From IMG/VR virus record IMGVR_UViG_3300032285_002007, positions 1-21,449 of that record: a DNA stretch of 21,449 nt; one strand, given 5' to 3'. Position numbers and translations under genes: made by a program. Below, piece by piece: positions 1 through 8,484 of the stretch. The stretch comes from a virus. Numbering within the stretch: position 1 is the first letter of the stretch; every line of letters starts with the position of its first letter. The notes beneath the pieces were generated by a model that saw nothing but the letters and a program-made list of their open reading frames with translations, did no database searches and was not told the DNA's origin.

Positions 1-81
1 CAACTGTTCGCAGAAAATCGTAGAACTCTGTTTGGCAATGTTGAACAAGCACGCCGCGAACTACCAGTGAGGACTAGATAA
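1..81 (+). CDS. C-terminal end of an upstream gene (partial)
   Basis: Reading frame 1 is open from the window edge and ends at TAA 79-81, giving 26 residues that end in basic RRELPVRTR. The stop overlaps the next start by one base (TAATG), which is typical of translational coupling in a phage tail operon. The product cannot be recognised from this fragment. Its place before minor tail genes fits the end of a tape-measure or other tail protein, but that is inference from gene order only. Confidence 0.7.
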   Translation, partial: QLFAENRRTLFGNVEQARRELPVRTR

Positions 82-740
82 TGAGTATTCAAAGATTAAT
101 CAACGTTGCCAGTAGCTTGACTATCAATCGCCGAAAGGTAGTTGGTATTCAATATACTAGAAATGAAATTATAAAAACATCAGCAACGCCTACACGCAAT
201 CCATGGCGCTTTACCCTAAGCATACCAAGTGGACTTCAATATCACAACATTAGAGATATTATAGAAACCATTGACAATACTGATCGCAACACACCAGAGA
301 CTGTAAGTTTTAGTGGGGTTCCTGGACAGGGTTTTATATTTGCCTATCGTGGCGATATGACACAAATACAGCGAGATGCTATCAGAATAACCAGCTTTAC
401 TGGCACAAGTCTAGTATTGAATACACTACCTGGTATAGGTGCTGGTGCTTATCTGTTTAAGAAGGGTGACCTAATACAAATTGCTGATTATCCATATCCA
501 TTTACTGTTACAGCGGATGTGCTTAGAGGTAGTGCTAATACTGTTACTGTTACTACACATAGAGGCAATTGGATTACTGCTTCTGTTGCAGGTAAAGCAA
601 TCCTAATTGGCAATGCTTGTCAGTTCCGTGTGATCTGCACTAACATGCCAACCTATAAATTAATTCCGGGGGGAGCAACCGCACTTGTTGAATGGACCAG
701 CGACTTTGAACTATATGAATATACTGGAGATGTTCTATGA
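81..740 (+). CDS. Minor tail protein, distal-tail/tail-tip type (219 aa)
   Basis: The N-terminus (SIQRLINVASSLTINRR), a central GDLIQIADYPYPFTV stretch, a DVLRGSANTVTVT beta segment and a C-terminal CQFRVICTNMPTYKL segment resemble a family of small structural proteins found just before DUF2163-like genes in environmental phages. I recognise the pattern but cannot name a Pfam entry with certainty. The protein is beta-rich, with no signal peptide or membrane segment. It starts at the TAATG overlap with the preceding gene and its TGA overlaps the next ATG (ATGA at 737-740), so it is inside a tightly coupled tail-tip operon. It probably forms a ring or collar at the tail tip. No catalytic motif is seen. 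Confidence 0.65.
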   Translation: MSIQRLINVASSLTINRRKVVGIQYTRNEIIKTSATPTRNPWRFTLSIPSGLQYHNIRDIIETIDNTDRNTPETVSFSGVPGQGFIFAYRGDMTQIQRDAIRITSFTGTSLVLNTLPGIGAGAYLFKKGDLIQIADYPYPFTVTADVLRGSANTVTVTTHRGNWITASVAGKAILIGNACQFRVICTNMPTYKLIPGGATALVEWTSDFELYEYTGDVL

Positions 741-1345
741 CAACAACCTTTGGAACAGCAGTAAATGCCGAGTTATTAAAGCCAGGTGTAGTCAATGCTG
801 AATTTGTCCGTATTGACGTTCCAGGAACAGAAGATCAAGGCGGTCCTACATTCTTCTTCTCGTCAAGTTATCGTAATGAAAGTGTTGGTGATGGCACAGC
901 CCGTGCATGGACAGCACTAGGTGGCCTAGTTGGGGTTAGTGGGCACCAGCGTGATCTATCAGTGACCAGTTATGATACTACCATCAGTCTTGCAGGTGTT
1001 GATCAAACTAAGATAGGACAGATCCTAGACGCTGGACTTAAAGGCAACAAGGTGCAGATCTATCGTGGATTTTATGATAGTAATCTAAATCTTATTGACG
1101 GACTTAAACTACGTTACACAGGTGTTATTACCAGCTATTCAATCAATGAAGAACGTGTTGATGCATTTGATGCATTTACACTCAGCATCAATTGCTCTAG
1201 TTATAAAATTGTGTTAGAAAATAGAATAGCAGGTCGCCTGACCAATGCCGAAAGCTGGCGCTATTGGAATGAAAACGATCCTAGCATGGACGGTGTTGCT
1301 GGATTGAATAATGCCAAATATAACTTTGGACAGAAGCTAGGATGA
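737..1345 (+). CDS. Minor tail protein, DUF2163/L-like (202 aa)
   Basis: Residues 70-112 (LSVTSYDTTISLAG, then LKGNKVQIYRGFYD) and residues 161-187, with AGRLTN-x5-YWNENDPSMDGV, match the layout of DUF2163-type or lambda L-like minor tail proteins. In these, a GRxTNxxD/S motif followed by a DxxMD segment sits near the C-terminus. The family acts at the tail tip between tape measure and the J-like host-specificity protein. The gene is coupled by ATGA overlaps at both ends. The Cys cluster of lambda L is absent (one Cys, at about 153). Family placement is moderately certain; the exact role is inferred from position. Confidence 0.65.
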   Translation: MTTTFGTAVNAELLKPGVVNAEFVRIDVPGTEDQGGPTFFFSSSYRNESVGDGTARAWTALGGLVGVSGHQRDLSVTSYDTTISLAGVDQTKIGQILDAGLKGNKVQIYRGFYDSNLNLIDGLKLRYTGVITSYSINEERVDAFDAFTLSINCSSYKIVLENRIAGRLTNAESWRYWNENDPSMDGVAGLNNAKYNFGQKLG

Positions 1346-1785
1346 TTAGAATAGCCACAGTATGGGATCAAGAAGCTATTATTGCAATGCTTGAACAGTA
1401 TCGCAATCATAGTCCATTAGAATTTCACAAGACAACTTCAAATGCATCTGCACGTCGATTGCTAACACATATATGGGCAGGTGCGGGTGTCTGCTTTGTC
1501 AGTGAAGATGATGCAGGTATCCACGGCATGTTGTTGGCCATTAAAAATTCCAACATATGGAATGAAGAAAAGTATGCCATGCATGAATTAGCCTATTGGG
1601 TTAATCCTGAACGCCGTGGTAGTAGTGCAGGTTATAGACTGTTAAAAGCCTATGACGAATATTGTAAAAATCTCAAAAGTCAAGGCAGTATAGAGTATTA
1701 TACTGTAAGTAAAATGGTCACAAGTCCAGACTTGGATTATGGTCGTTTTGGGTTTAATAGATTAGAAGAAATGTGGAGTCAATGA
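1342..1785 (+). CDS. GNAT-family acetyltransferase-like protein in the tail-tip operon (147 aa)
   Basis: The protein has a GNAT outline: an N-terminal IRIATVWDQEAIIAML opening, a central beta strand (GIHGMLLAIK, residues 59-68), motif A at residues 82-109 with ELAYWVNPERRG-SSAG as the acetyl-CoA pyrophosphate-binding loop (R91, R92, G93, G97), and a C-terminal YGRFGFNRLEEMW segment (133-145) like the motif B end of GNATs. It overlaps the previous gene by ATGA, and the next start lies 1 bp after its stop. It occupies the slot between the L-like and J-like genes where phages often encode an NlpC/P60 peptidase. The substrate is unknown; it could acetylate a virion or host protein or be a structural reuse of the fold. 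Confidence 0.75.
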   Translation: MIRIATVWDQEAIIAMLEQYRNHSPLEFHKTTSNASARRLLTHIWAGAGVCFVSEDDAGIHGMLLAIKNSNIWNEEKYAMHELAYWVNPERRGSSAGYRLLKAYDEYCKNLKSQGSIEYYTVSKMVTSPDLDYGRFGFNRLEEMWSQ

Positions 1786-1786
1786 T

Positions 1787-3760
1787 ATGCCATCAAGTTT
1801 AATAGTAGCCGCACTAGGTCTGGAAGCAGGTGGTTTAGCCGCGGCGGCCGTAACACTGGGTGTTAGAGTCTTAACAACCATTGCAATATCTAGTCTTATC
1901 AGCAAGGATCAACCTGATACAGGACAAGGTAATGCACAAACAGGTGGACAAGTTCAATTGCCTCCTGCAACAGACAACAAACTACCTGTAGTCTACGGTG
2001 ATGCTTGGGTAAGTCCTATTATTGTTGATGCAAGAATATCAGCTGATCAACAATACATGTGGTATGTGTTGGCATTCTGTGAAGCCACTGACACAGGCAC
2101 AATCAGCTTTGGTGATGTTTATTGGGATGACAAGATCTTGTTATTCAGCAAGACTGTTCCGGGCGCCATTGAAGGTTGGTATGATGCGGCTGGTGAACAG
2201 CGTGTGACTGGTGTTGCACCTGACATTAACATGTGGTTCTATAGAAATGGTAGTAGTCAAAGAGCCAATTATCTAGCACGTGGTCTAGATAGTCAAAATC
2301 CAACTAATGTTCAAACCAATGTCAATGCCTATGATACCGCAGTTATGGGAGATACAGCAATTCTTGATCCTTGGGATAATACCTATGCAATGAGCAACAC
2401 AGCCTTTGCTGTTGTTAGAGTAAAATATGATCAAGGACACAATATTACTGGCCTAGGACAGATCAAAGCCCTAGTTAGAAATAGCCTAACACTACCAGGT
2501 AGTTGTATCAAAGATTATCTAATGAATGATCGCTATGGATGTGGCGTAACAGATGAAACTTATATTGATACAACAAGTCTTACAGCATTAGATACATTTG
2601 CGGCCACTAACCTCAGCATTGTTGACACTGACAATGTTGCAACAACTAACACATTCAAATACCATACCAACGGTATCGTAGATACAAACAACAACTGCTT
2701 GAGCAACCTTGTTGCTATTGCTAATAATGCAGATAGTTGGATTCAATGGAACGAAGCAACAGGCAAATGGGGTGTTGTAATTAACCGCAGTCTAGAAGAA
2801 AGCGGATACAATACCAGCACAGTTAGGGTTATAACTGGTAGTCAAATCATAGGTGGTATTAATATTAATCCACTAGACCTAAACAATACCAAGAATGAAG
2901 TTAATGTTCAGTTTCCTAATGGTGTTATTAAACATATCAAGAGCGACAATACTGTTGAATATACCAACATCAATAGAGGACAGTCAGACTATCGTTATTA
3001 TGCCCTGCCAAATATCTTAAGAGCAACCAACGAGCCTAATAACGTGTTAAGTATGACCCTACCATTGTGTAATAATTCAGTGCAGGCCACTTGGTTAGCC
3101 TATAAACAGTTGTGGTCTAGTCGAGCAGATCTAACCATACATTTTACCATGGACTATTCAGGCATTACTATTGATGCTGGTGATATCATCTGTATCAAAC
3201 ATGATTGGTATGGTTGGGATACCAAAGCCTATGGACGTAGCATCTATCCAGGTAAGCCATTCCGTGTAACACAGATTACAGAAGCCAAGAGTGATGACGG
3301 ATTTCTAAGTGTGCAGATCACAGCAGTGGCCTATAACGATGACATTTATTACGAAACTAATCCACACTATTTTACCACAGTTAAGTTTAATGGCCTAACG
3401 GATCCAGGCATTATCAGCAAGCCTGATGCTCCTACCATTAGAGATGTCAATACTGCCTCAAACACATTTGTTGTGCAATGTGATATTCCCACAACAGGTA
3501 ACGTTATAGGTATGGAGTTTTGGTATAGCCTGACAACACCAGAATGGATTGACAACAACTATACCCTATATTCAACACAATATTATGCGGCTCCAGGTAG
3601 AGGCACACTTTATCCTCATTATCAAACAGATGGTGTAACACCATTCTTTGAACAGGTTATTACAGTTAACCTACCGCCTGGCGATTATTATTTTAAGACA
3701 CGGGCAGTGGGACCATTCAATACATCAGACTTTTCGGAGGCAAGCGACTATGGCGAATAG
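1787..3760 (+). CDS. J-like tail tip / host-specificity protein (657 aa)
   Basis: A hydrophobic Ala/Leu/Val N-terminus (residues 5-38) is followed by PPATDNKLPVVYGDAWV (60-75) and a WYVLAFCEA-x7-FGDVYWDD segment (92-115). This is the characteristic beginning of phage J/TipJ-like tip attachment proteins, with the conserved VVYG and ALCEG-like motifs. Residues 243-266 (DYLMNDRYGCGVTDETYID) match the conserved DYLxxxRYGxG element of that family. The last ~110 residues (from about 546, PDAPTIRDV to TRAVGPFNTSDFSEASDYGE) look like a fibronectin type III domain. The protein would sit at the distal tail and act in receptor contact or as the fibre hub. It is clearly shorter than lambda J, and receptor binding may be delegated to the downstream fibre genes. 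GGAG at 1775-1778 supports the start at 1787. Confidence 0.8.
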   Translation: MPSSLIVAALGLEAGGLAAAAVTLGVRVLTTIAISSLISKDQPDTGQGNAQTGGQVQLPPATDNKLPVVYGDAWVSPIIVDARISADQQYMWYVLAFCEATDTGTISFGDVYWDDKILLFSKTVPGAIEGWYDAAGEQRVTGVAPDINMWFYRNGSSQRANYLARGLDSQNPTNVQTNVNAYDTAVMGDTAILDPWDNTYAMSNTAFAVVRVKYDQGHNITGLGQIKALVRNSLTLPGSCIKDYLMNDRYGCGVTDETYIDTTSLTALDTFAATNLSIVDTDNVATTNTFKYHTNGIVDTNNNCLSNLVAIANNADSWIQWNEATGKWGVVINRSLEESGYNTSTVRVITGSQIIGGININPLDLNNTKNEVNVQFPNGVIKHIKSDNTVEYTNINRGQSDYRYYALPNILRATNEPNNVLSMTLPLCNNSVQATWLAYKQLWSSRADLTIHFTMDYSGITIDAGDIICIKHDWYGWDTKAYGRSIYPGKPFRVTQITEAKSDDGFLSVQITAVAYNDDIYYETNPHYFTTVKFNGLTDPGIISKPDAPTIRDVNTASNTFVVQCDIPTTGNVIGMEFWYSLTTPEWIDNNYTLYSTQYYAAPGRGTLYPHYQTDGVTPFFEQVITVNLPPGDYYFKTRAVGPFNTSDFSEASDYGE

Positions 3761-4229
3761 AGCATTTCGTTGGACACCTAGTGGTGGCAACACAATTAAC
3801 TCAGGTCCTATTGACGGAACATATATCCTAAACGGAAGCATCGGCGGTAGTAAGATCATTTCAGGTGATCCTGCCACAGTAGGAACAAAACAATCAAACG
3901 GTTTCTTTGACAATCTAGGAACCTATGCTATGGTTGCCCTAGCAGGAGCCACTGCCTATGGATTATGGAACAAATATGGTGCTGGCCTATTTGGCAGTGA
4001 TGATACTGAACAGGGTGGCGGCAATGATGGCATTCCTAATCCATTTAATCAATTCTTTCTAAGAGCAGAAACAATTCCAATTAATGATGATTACGAACCA
4101 ATAATGATAGCTGAAGAAAATAGTCCAACTAGATTTTTATTTGATACTACATTACCTCAACCTGAACCATATCTAGTTGCACAAAATGATGGATTTGATA
4201 TATTTGGCGACGGATGGGCAGAGGCATAA
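3750..4229 (+). CDS. Small virion-associated protein of unknown function (159 aa)
   Basis: The frame is open from 3648, but the start is placed at 3750 because GGAGG at 3736-3740 lies nine bases before this ATG. This overlaps the end of the J-like gene by 11 bp. The N-terminus (residues 1-50) is rich in Gly, Asn and Ser (FRWTPSGGNTINSGPIDG) and resembles short beta fibre-attachment stretches. Residues 55-74 (NLGTYAMVALAGATAYGLWN) form one possible membrane or hydrophobic helix. The C-terminal half is acidic (FDIFGDGWAEA end). It is not recognised. Position right after the J-like gene suggests a tip accessory or fibre-connecting protein, which is inference. Confidence 0.6.
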   Translation: MANRAFRWTPSGGNTINSGPIDGTYILNGSIGGSKIISGDPATVGTKQSNGFFDNLGTYAMVALAGATAYGLWNKYGAGLFGSDDTEQGGGNDGIPNPFNQFFLRAETIPINDDYEPIMIAEENSPTRFLFDTTLPQPEPYLVAQNDGFDIFGDGWAEA

Positions 4230-4232
4230 ACT

Positions 4233-5444
4233 ATGACAACAACTAACAAATATCCGGATTTTGGAGACGGCGGTGCTGGTGGGGTTAACTTTGAATCGGG
4301 CGGTGCCAACACACAGAATAGCACATTAGATCCTTCAGTTGTAATGTATGACACCAATGGCAATGTTATCAAAGCCGTTGGCATTGATCCGGTAACAGGA
4401 CAAGCAATATATGCCACTAAATTAAGTGCCGGAATGAATGGCATAAGCGGAACCTTTACTGGCGGTAATGGCATTCCTGTAGTAAGAGGATTACCAACCA
4501 ATCTTCAAGTTGGCGGAAGTAATCAAGCCACAGCAAAAACTGTTACACAAAATATTGCAGGTCCTGGAATATATCTTTCAAATCCTACTGGCAAGGGTAA
4601 TGTTGTTATTTCAACTTCACCTTTTCCTATTACACCAAATAAAGAAACGCTTTATGATATTGTATGGACTACAGTTTATAACAAGCCATATGGTGTAGTT
4701 CCACAATTTATTGCCACAGGTGCTAATGGTGCAGTTATGCGTAGTCGTGATGGCAAACACTGGAGTCAATTGCGAGGTCCTGTTGGAACTACTATATTAG
4801 GTGTTAGCAGTGAAGTGAATACTAATATTCCAGACAATCATGTGGAATATAATGGTGTCAGTTATGATGGCAAGTTTGTCTATGGACGACAAGGTGTCAA
4901 TAGTGATGGCATGACCACTGTCGGACAATTAAGTGATGCATCAGGTGCTATTACTGAAGATCTAGTTAGCACTTATATTTTTATCAATGCTGGCGCAGGC
5001 GGTCAAGCAGATTATTATAATGACATGCTGACTTATCCTGAAACAGGTAGCAATGTAACCTATCCAGGTATTCCTTTAAACAATTTTAGCCATTCAGAAA
5101 ATCTTTATATCACTTGGTATGCACAAGTTGGCAATTTAACTTTAGCGCAATGGCTTCAAAAAATCAGTAATGTGAATACAGCACCAGTGGCTGAGGTAAT
5201 TATTGATGGGACTAAAAAAACCAGCCCAGATCAAATAGCCAATTACCCATATGCACAATATGTTAAAGGATATGAAATTGTTAATGCTGATCTTGTTGCC
5301 TTATTGGCAATAGAAAATGCATTCAATATTCCAATTGGTAGTCACACCGTGGTTATTAAGTTATGGGCAAACTTTGGAAGCTATCAAGGAAATCCAACAA
5401 CGCCACAATATACCTTTAGTTACAATTTTACAATAGGACCATAA
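4233..5444 (+). CDS. Probable virion/adsorption protein with a propeller-like segment (403 aa)
   Basis: The N-terminal third is Gly/Asn-rich and includes IAGPGIYLSNPTGKGNVVIS, a pattern common in tail-fibre shafts. Residues ~143-190 hold one propeller-like blade, IATGANGAVMRSRDGKHWSQL, resembling the BNR/Ycf48-type repeat (G-x-G-x-hydrophobic-x-x-S-x-D-G-x-x-W). The C-terminal ~130 residues (YITWYAQVGNLTLAQW; PIGSHTVVIKLW) look like a separate beta domain with no family I can name. It starts three bases after the previous stop and ends one base before the next start. The neighbouring gene carries further blades, so the two may be a split or duplicated adhesin. Function is inferred from context. 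Confidence 0.6.
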   Translation: MTTTNKYPDFGDGGAGGVNFESGGANTQNSTLDPSVVMYDTNGNVIKAVGIDPVTGQAIYATKLSAGMNGISGTFTGGNGIPVVRGLPTNLQVGGSNQATAKTVTQNIAGPGIYLSNPTGKGNVVISTSPFPITPNKETLYDIVWTTVYNKPYGVVPQFIATGANGAVMRSRDGKHWSQLRGPVGTTILGVSSEVNTNIPDNHVEYNGVSYDGKFVYGRQGVNSDGMTTVGQLSDASGAITEDLVSTYIFINAGAGGQADYYNDMLTYPETGSNVTYPGIPLNNFSHSENLYITWYAQVGNLTLAQWLQKISNVNTAPVAEVIIDGTKKTSPDQIANYPYAQYVKGYEIVNADLVALLAIENAFNIPIGSHTVVIKLWANFGSYQGNPTTPQYTFSYNFTIGP

Positions 5445-5445
5445 T

Positions 5446-6063
5446 ATGAGCACCACTGCAACTACAACTACACTTTATCTAACATTTGGTGCGGCTGGCG
5501 GAATATGGGCAGGCAAGCCAAACACTGATACAGGTCCTGCAACCTTACGTAAAGAGCCTAGTGGAACTACTGATATGTTTTATCAAGCCGCCAGTGATAA
5601 TGATATAACAAAAACCAATTACAATGTTTTGGTAGTGACTTCTGGTGGCAAAATATTAAAAAGTCAAAGAAGTGGTAGCAATACTGGGACTTGGAGCACA
5701 GTATATACAGCCAGCACTCCATTATATGCATTAGCCACAGATGGCACTACATGGGTAGCTGGTGGAACAGGTAATAATATAGCAGTATCAGATAATACAA
5801 CTTCTTGGACACAAGGACAAGGCGCTGTTCTTGGAGCTACATGGAATTGGGCGGCCTATGGCAATGGTAAATTTGTCATGGTTGGATATAAAACTGTAAA
5901 TGGTGTTCGCCAAGGTGCAGTTCAATATTCTAGCAATGGAATAGGTTGGACTGAAGGTAACCCAGGCACAAAAAGTGTCCTACAATCAATTGCCTATAGT
6001 CCAACACTACAGATGTTTGTTGCAGTAGGTGCTAATGGTGCTACTGTTCAGGTTAAAGGATAA
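5446..6063 (+). CDS. Beta-propeller-like repeat protein (205 aa)
   Basis: At least three degenerate blades are visible: LYALATDGTTWVAGGTGNNIA with SDNTTSWTQG (about residues 89-124), WAAYGNGKFVMVGYKTVNG with QYSSNGIGWTEG (131-170), and LQSIAYSPTLQMFVAVGANG (182-201). An earlier GGKILKSQR-x9-WSTVY unit lies at about 64-83. The repeating logic (W or I-A-Y-G-N-G-x-F-V-x-V-G, then S-x-D/N-G-x-x-W) is that of BNR/sialidase-like propeller repeats, often found in phage and bacterial adhesins. No sialidase catalytic residues can be assigned. AGGA at 5435-5438 lies upstream of the start. It is likely exposed on the virion, which is inference from the surrounding fibre genes. Confidence 0.6.
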   Translation: MSTTATTTTLYLTFGAAGGIWAGKPNTDTGPATLRKEPSGTTDMFYQAASDNDITKTNYNVLVVTSGGKILKSQRSGSNTGTWSTVYTASTPLYALATDGTTWVAGGTGNNIAVSDNTTSWTQGQGAVLGATWNWAAYGNGKFVMVGYKTVNGVRQGAVQYSSNGIGWTEGNPGTKSVLQSIAYSPTLQMFVAVGANGATVQVKG

Positions 6064-6068
6064 ACAAA

Positions 6069-7883
6069 ATGGATTTTGAACCAGTCACACAAAACGGAAT
6101 TGACCCTCAAACAGAATATTTTATTTTGCCAAGTCGATTTGCATTAGCAGTTAGCACAACTACATTTGTTCGCACTCAAATAATAACACTAACTGCTTAT
6201 AGTGATGCACAGATTTATAAGCGTAAACCTGTAACATTTTATGCAAAAAATACTTCTACTGATGCAGTATCTGTTATTGGATCAGGCACATGGATTTCTA
6301 CTACCACATGTCAAATAAGAACAAGTAATGTGCCTGTTGATACTGGAGCTATCTATGCAAGTTGGCCAGGAGAATTAAAGTATGCTCCTAAATCAACTGA
6401 GCTTAATACAATACCTGTTACTATAATTCCGGGATATGCATTAGGTCGTGCTATTAATATGACTGCTACACCTAATCCTGTTGCCGTCAATGAAAATGTT
6501 ACATTAAGAGCAACTACCACTGCCAGTAATGCAATAACAAATGGTAGCAAAATAGATTGGTATGCTAATAGTATCAATATAGGTAATAGCACATTTAACT
6601 CAGGTGCAAGCGTCTTTACTGCAACTTTTGCATCAACTGGCACACAAAGCATTTACGGTATTTGGAATGGTGGATTATTAAATGGTTCTGCTTATCTTAG
6701 CCAACAAACTGCCAATACAGTTTCATTAGAGGTCAATGAACGTCAAACATTATCTGGTCAATTATTATTATCGGCCAATAAATCTGCAATAACAACTGCA
6801 GAATCTATTACATTTACTTCTATATTGAATACCACAACAATAGTTACAGGAACTACAGTAACATTTATTGGCGGAACTTCAACTGGATCTACTATTACAT
6901 CAGTAATAAGCCTGGTGGATAATATTGCCTCATTTACAATTCCCCCAAATACATTAACGTTGGGCAATTATACAATGACTGCAACATGGTCGGGTAGAAC
7001 TATTACACCTAAGTATTATCCAAAGACTTCTGATACTGTATATTTTACAGCACAAGTTCCACAAACTCCAAGTTTTGGATTAACAATTACACCATCAACA
7101 TATCGTCGATATGACAGCGCAGGAACAGCAAATCCAAGCACTATTGTTACAGCTACTATTGCAGTAGGAACAGGATGGGGAAGTCCGCATACTCCAACAG
7201 GAACTGTTAGTGTATATGATGTAGGAACAAATTCATTGTTAACATCAACTACTATAACAACATCTGGCACATATAATTTGACATGGAATCCTATAACTGC
7301 CAATCAATATCAACAAGGTGTAAGAACAATTCGTGCTGTTTATAACGGTGACAATTACAACACTTCTGCCACTACTACAGCTACATTCCGAGCATTAGGA
7401 TCTGATGCTGTTAATAATATTCAAGGACTGTATTCAATAGGCGGCACATTCCTCTACCCAGATGGAGGAAATGGATCTTATGGCGGAACGGGAGTTGTTC
7501 ACCTAACTACTTCGTCAACAGCTACCTGTTATACTACTGCAACATTTAAATGGGTTAATGCTAATACCAGTGCTACATATACTGCAACAAATCTAACCGG
7601 AACTATTACATTCTGGAGTAGATACATAGTGGACCCAGATAATGGTGGTGCTGATACTGCAAAAACAATTCCATATGTTCTTGGAACAGCTACATTGGTC
7701 AATAATGTCATAACTCCTATTAAGGTTGGATTCCGAATGGAACCGTATTATTATCCAGGACCAGCTTATGTATGGTGGGAATATAGCGGTAACTCGGTAT
7801 ATGAAGGTAAACATCCAACAGTTTACTTGGCAGGACAAGGTTACTATTCTGAGCAATCAAGTAACGTGTATATCAACAATTAA
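6069..7883 (+). CDS. Multi-domain bacterial Ig-like virion protein (604 aa)
   Basis: Four consecutive Ig-like beta-sandwich units can be traced at about residues 28-118, 129-222, 228-329 and 335-441. They share phrases such as MTATPNPVAVNENVTLRAT, then xxxIDWYAN, and for the fourth TPTGTVSVYD followed by IRAVYNGDNYNTS, which closely fits the Big_3/Big_5 family pattern (G-T-V-x-hydrophobic-x-D ... A-x-Y-x-G-D-x-x-Y). Residues 450-604 are a Tyr/Trp/Gly-rich C-terminal domain I do not recognise. Such Ig-like arrays decorate phage tails and capsids and are thought to bind weakly to carbohydrate. AGGATAAACAAA directly precedes the start. It is the last gene before a hairpin at 7896. Confidence 0.65.
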   Translation: MDFEPVTQNGIDPQTEYFILPSRFALAVSTTTFVRTQIITLTAYSDAQIYKRKPVTFYAKNTSTDAVSVIGSGTWISTTTCQIRTSNVPVDTGAIYASWPGELKYAPKSTELNTIPVTIIPGYALGRAINMTATPNPVAVNENVTLRATTTASNAITNGSKIDWYANSINIGNSTFNSGASVFTATFASTGTQSIYGIWNGGLLNGSAYLSQQTANTVSLEVNERQTLSGQLLLSANKSAITTAESITFTSILNTTTIVTGTTVTFIGGTSTGSTITSVISLVDNIASFTIPPNTLTLGNYTMTATWSGRTITPKYYPKTSDTVYFTAQVPQTPSFGLTITPSTYRRYDSAGTANPSTIVTATIAVGTGWGSPHTPTGTVSVYDVGTNSLLTSTTITTSGTYNLTWNPITANQYQQGVRTIRAVYNGDNYNTSATTTATFRALGSDAVNNIQGLYSIGGTFLYPDGGNGSYGGTGVVHLTTSSTATCYTTATFKWVNANTSATYTATNLTGTITFWSRYIVDPDNGGADTAKTIPYVLGTATLVNNVITPIKVGFRMEPYYYPGPAYVWWEYSGNSVYEGKHPTVYLAGQGYYSEQSSNVYINN

Positions 7884-7895
7884 AATTAGCAATAT

Positions 7896-7919
7896 CCAAC
7901 CCTCAAAATAGGGGGTTGG
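7896..7919 (+). terminator. Strong hairpin, possible terminator or processing site
   Basis: CCAACCCTC (7896-7904) pairs with GGGGGTTGG (7911-7919) over nine base pairs with one G-U pair and a six-base loop AAAATA. There is no U-tract after it, so intrinsic termination would be weak. It lies 13 bp after the Ig-like gene and one base before a TAAATA hexamer. Confidence 0.6.
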
Positions 7920-7920
7920 G

Positions 7921-7926
7921 TAAATA
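7921..7926 (+). promoter_or_regulatory. TAAATA hexamer, candidate late-promoter core
   Basis: The hexamer TAAATA follows the hairpin at 7896-7919 by one base and lies 50 bp upstream of the ATG at 7977. It is one of seven such hexamers found between genes or at gene heads. The T4-type late promoter consensus is TATAAATA; here only the last six bases match. Confidence 0.4.
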
Positions 7927-7930
7927 TGTG

Positions 7931-7953
7931 AGACGGCATGCTTTAGCATGTCT
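7931..7953 (+). other. Hairpin in the 5' leader of the downstream gene
   Basis: CATGC (7937-7941) and GCATG (7946-7950) form a five-bp stem with loop TTTA, extended by AGA/TCT across a three-base bulge. It is followed by TCTTCATTTT and then the TAGGAG ribosome-binding site at 7965-7970. It could be a second weak terminator or an mRNA-stabilising leader structure. Confidence 0.4.
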
Positions 7954-7976
7954 TCATTTTCCCTTAGGAGTATAAA

Positions 7977-8483
7977 ATGGCTGGTGTCTTAAACTTTTCC
8001 AATTATATCGGCGGCGCCGATAATATTCAGATCGAACAGATCTTTCCCTCTACACAACGAACTCTAGTTTACAATTATGGTCAAAACATATCAAACTGGA
8101 CATTCTATCTAGATTATCAAACAATCGTAGTTGATAGCCTAGCATTTGATCGCAACACAGGTGAACCTAATTTTGCCAATAGCAACGTTATTGGAGCCTT
8201 TTCAACAGGCACAATCAACACATCAACTTTTGTTAGTGTAATCTCAGCAAATTCTGGCACAGTGGGTATTACATTCCCTAAGAACATGTATTCAGGTCCT
8301 ATATTACCTGATGCAAGAGCACATACTCCAATCACTGTAGTTGGTGTAACTTGGACAGATGCTTCTACACCACCACAAACAAATACTCATCGCTGGGCAT
8401 TTATTCAAAGTTGGGAGCCAGGTGTTGCTCCGGGTGACCCTGTTTTAGCAAACGGATATACAGCAATTACTGTAGGAGCATAA
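7977..8483 (+). CDS. Probable structural protein, unknown (168 aa)
   Basis: The start has a good TAGGAG site at 7965-7970. The sequence is beta-rich, with a middle region FPKNMYSGPILPDARAHTP and a C-terminal HRWAFIQSWEPG. The opening (GVLNFSNYIGGADNIQIEQ, then NWTFYLDYQTIVVD) reads like the one-domain baseplate or fibre-base proteins that begin fibre operons, but I cannot name a family. It has its own leader with two hairpins and a TAAATA hexamer, so it probably heads a separate late transcript that carries the collagen fibres. Its stop is one base before the next start. Confidence 0.6.
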   Translation: MAGVLNFSNYIGGADNIQIEQIFPSTQRTLVYNYGQNISNWTFYLDYQTIVVDSLAFDRNTGEPNFANSNVIGAFSTGTINTSTFVSVISANSGTVGITFPKNMYSGPILPDARAHTPITVVGVTWTDASTPPQTNTHRWAFIQSWEPGVAPGDPVLANGYTAITVGA

Positions 8484-8484
8484 A

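Noticed and set aside
271-276. TTGACA as a promoter -35
   Set aside because: Inside a coding gene with no -10 match at 16-18 bp. The same applies to TTGACA at 3549.
5446-6063. Sialidase or depolymerase enzyme call
   Set aside because: Only the repeat blades are visible; no catalytic Asp/Glu/Tyr/Arg set can be assigned.
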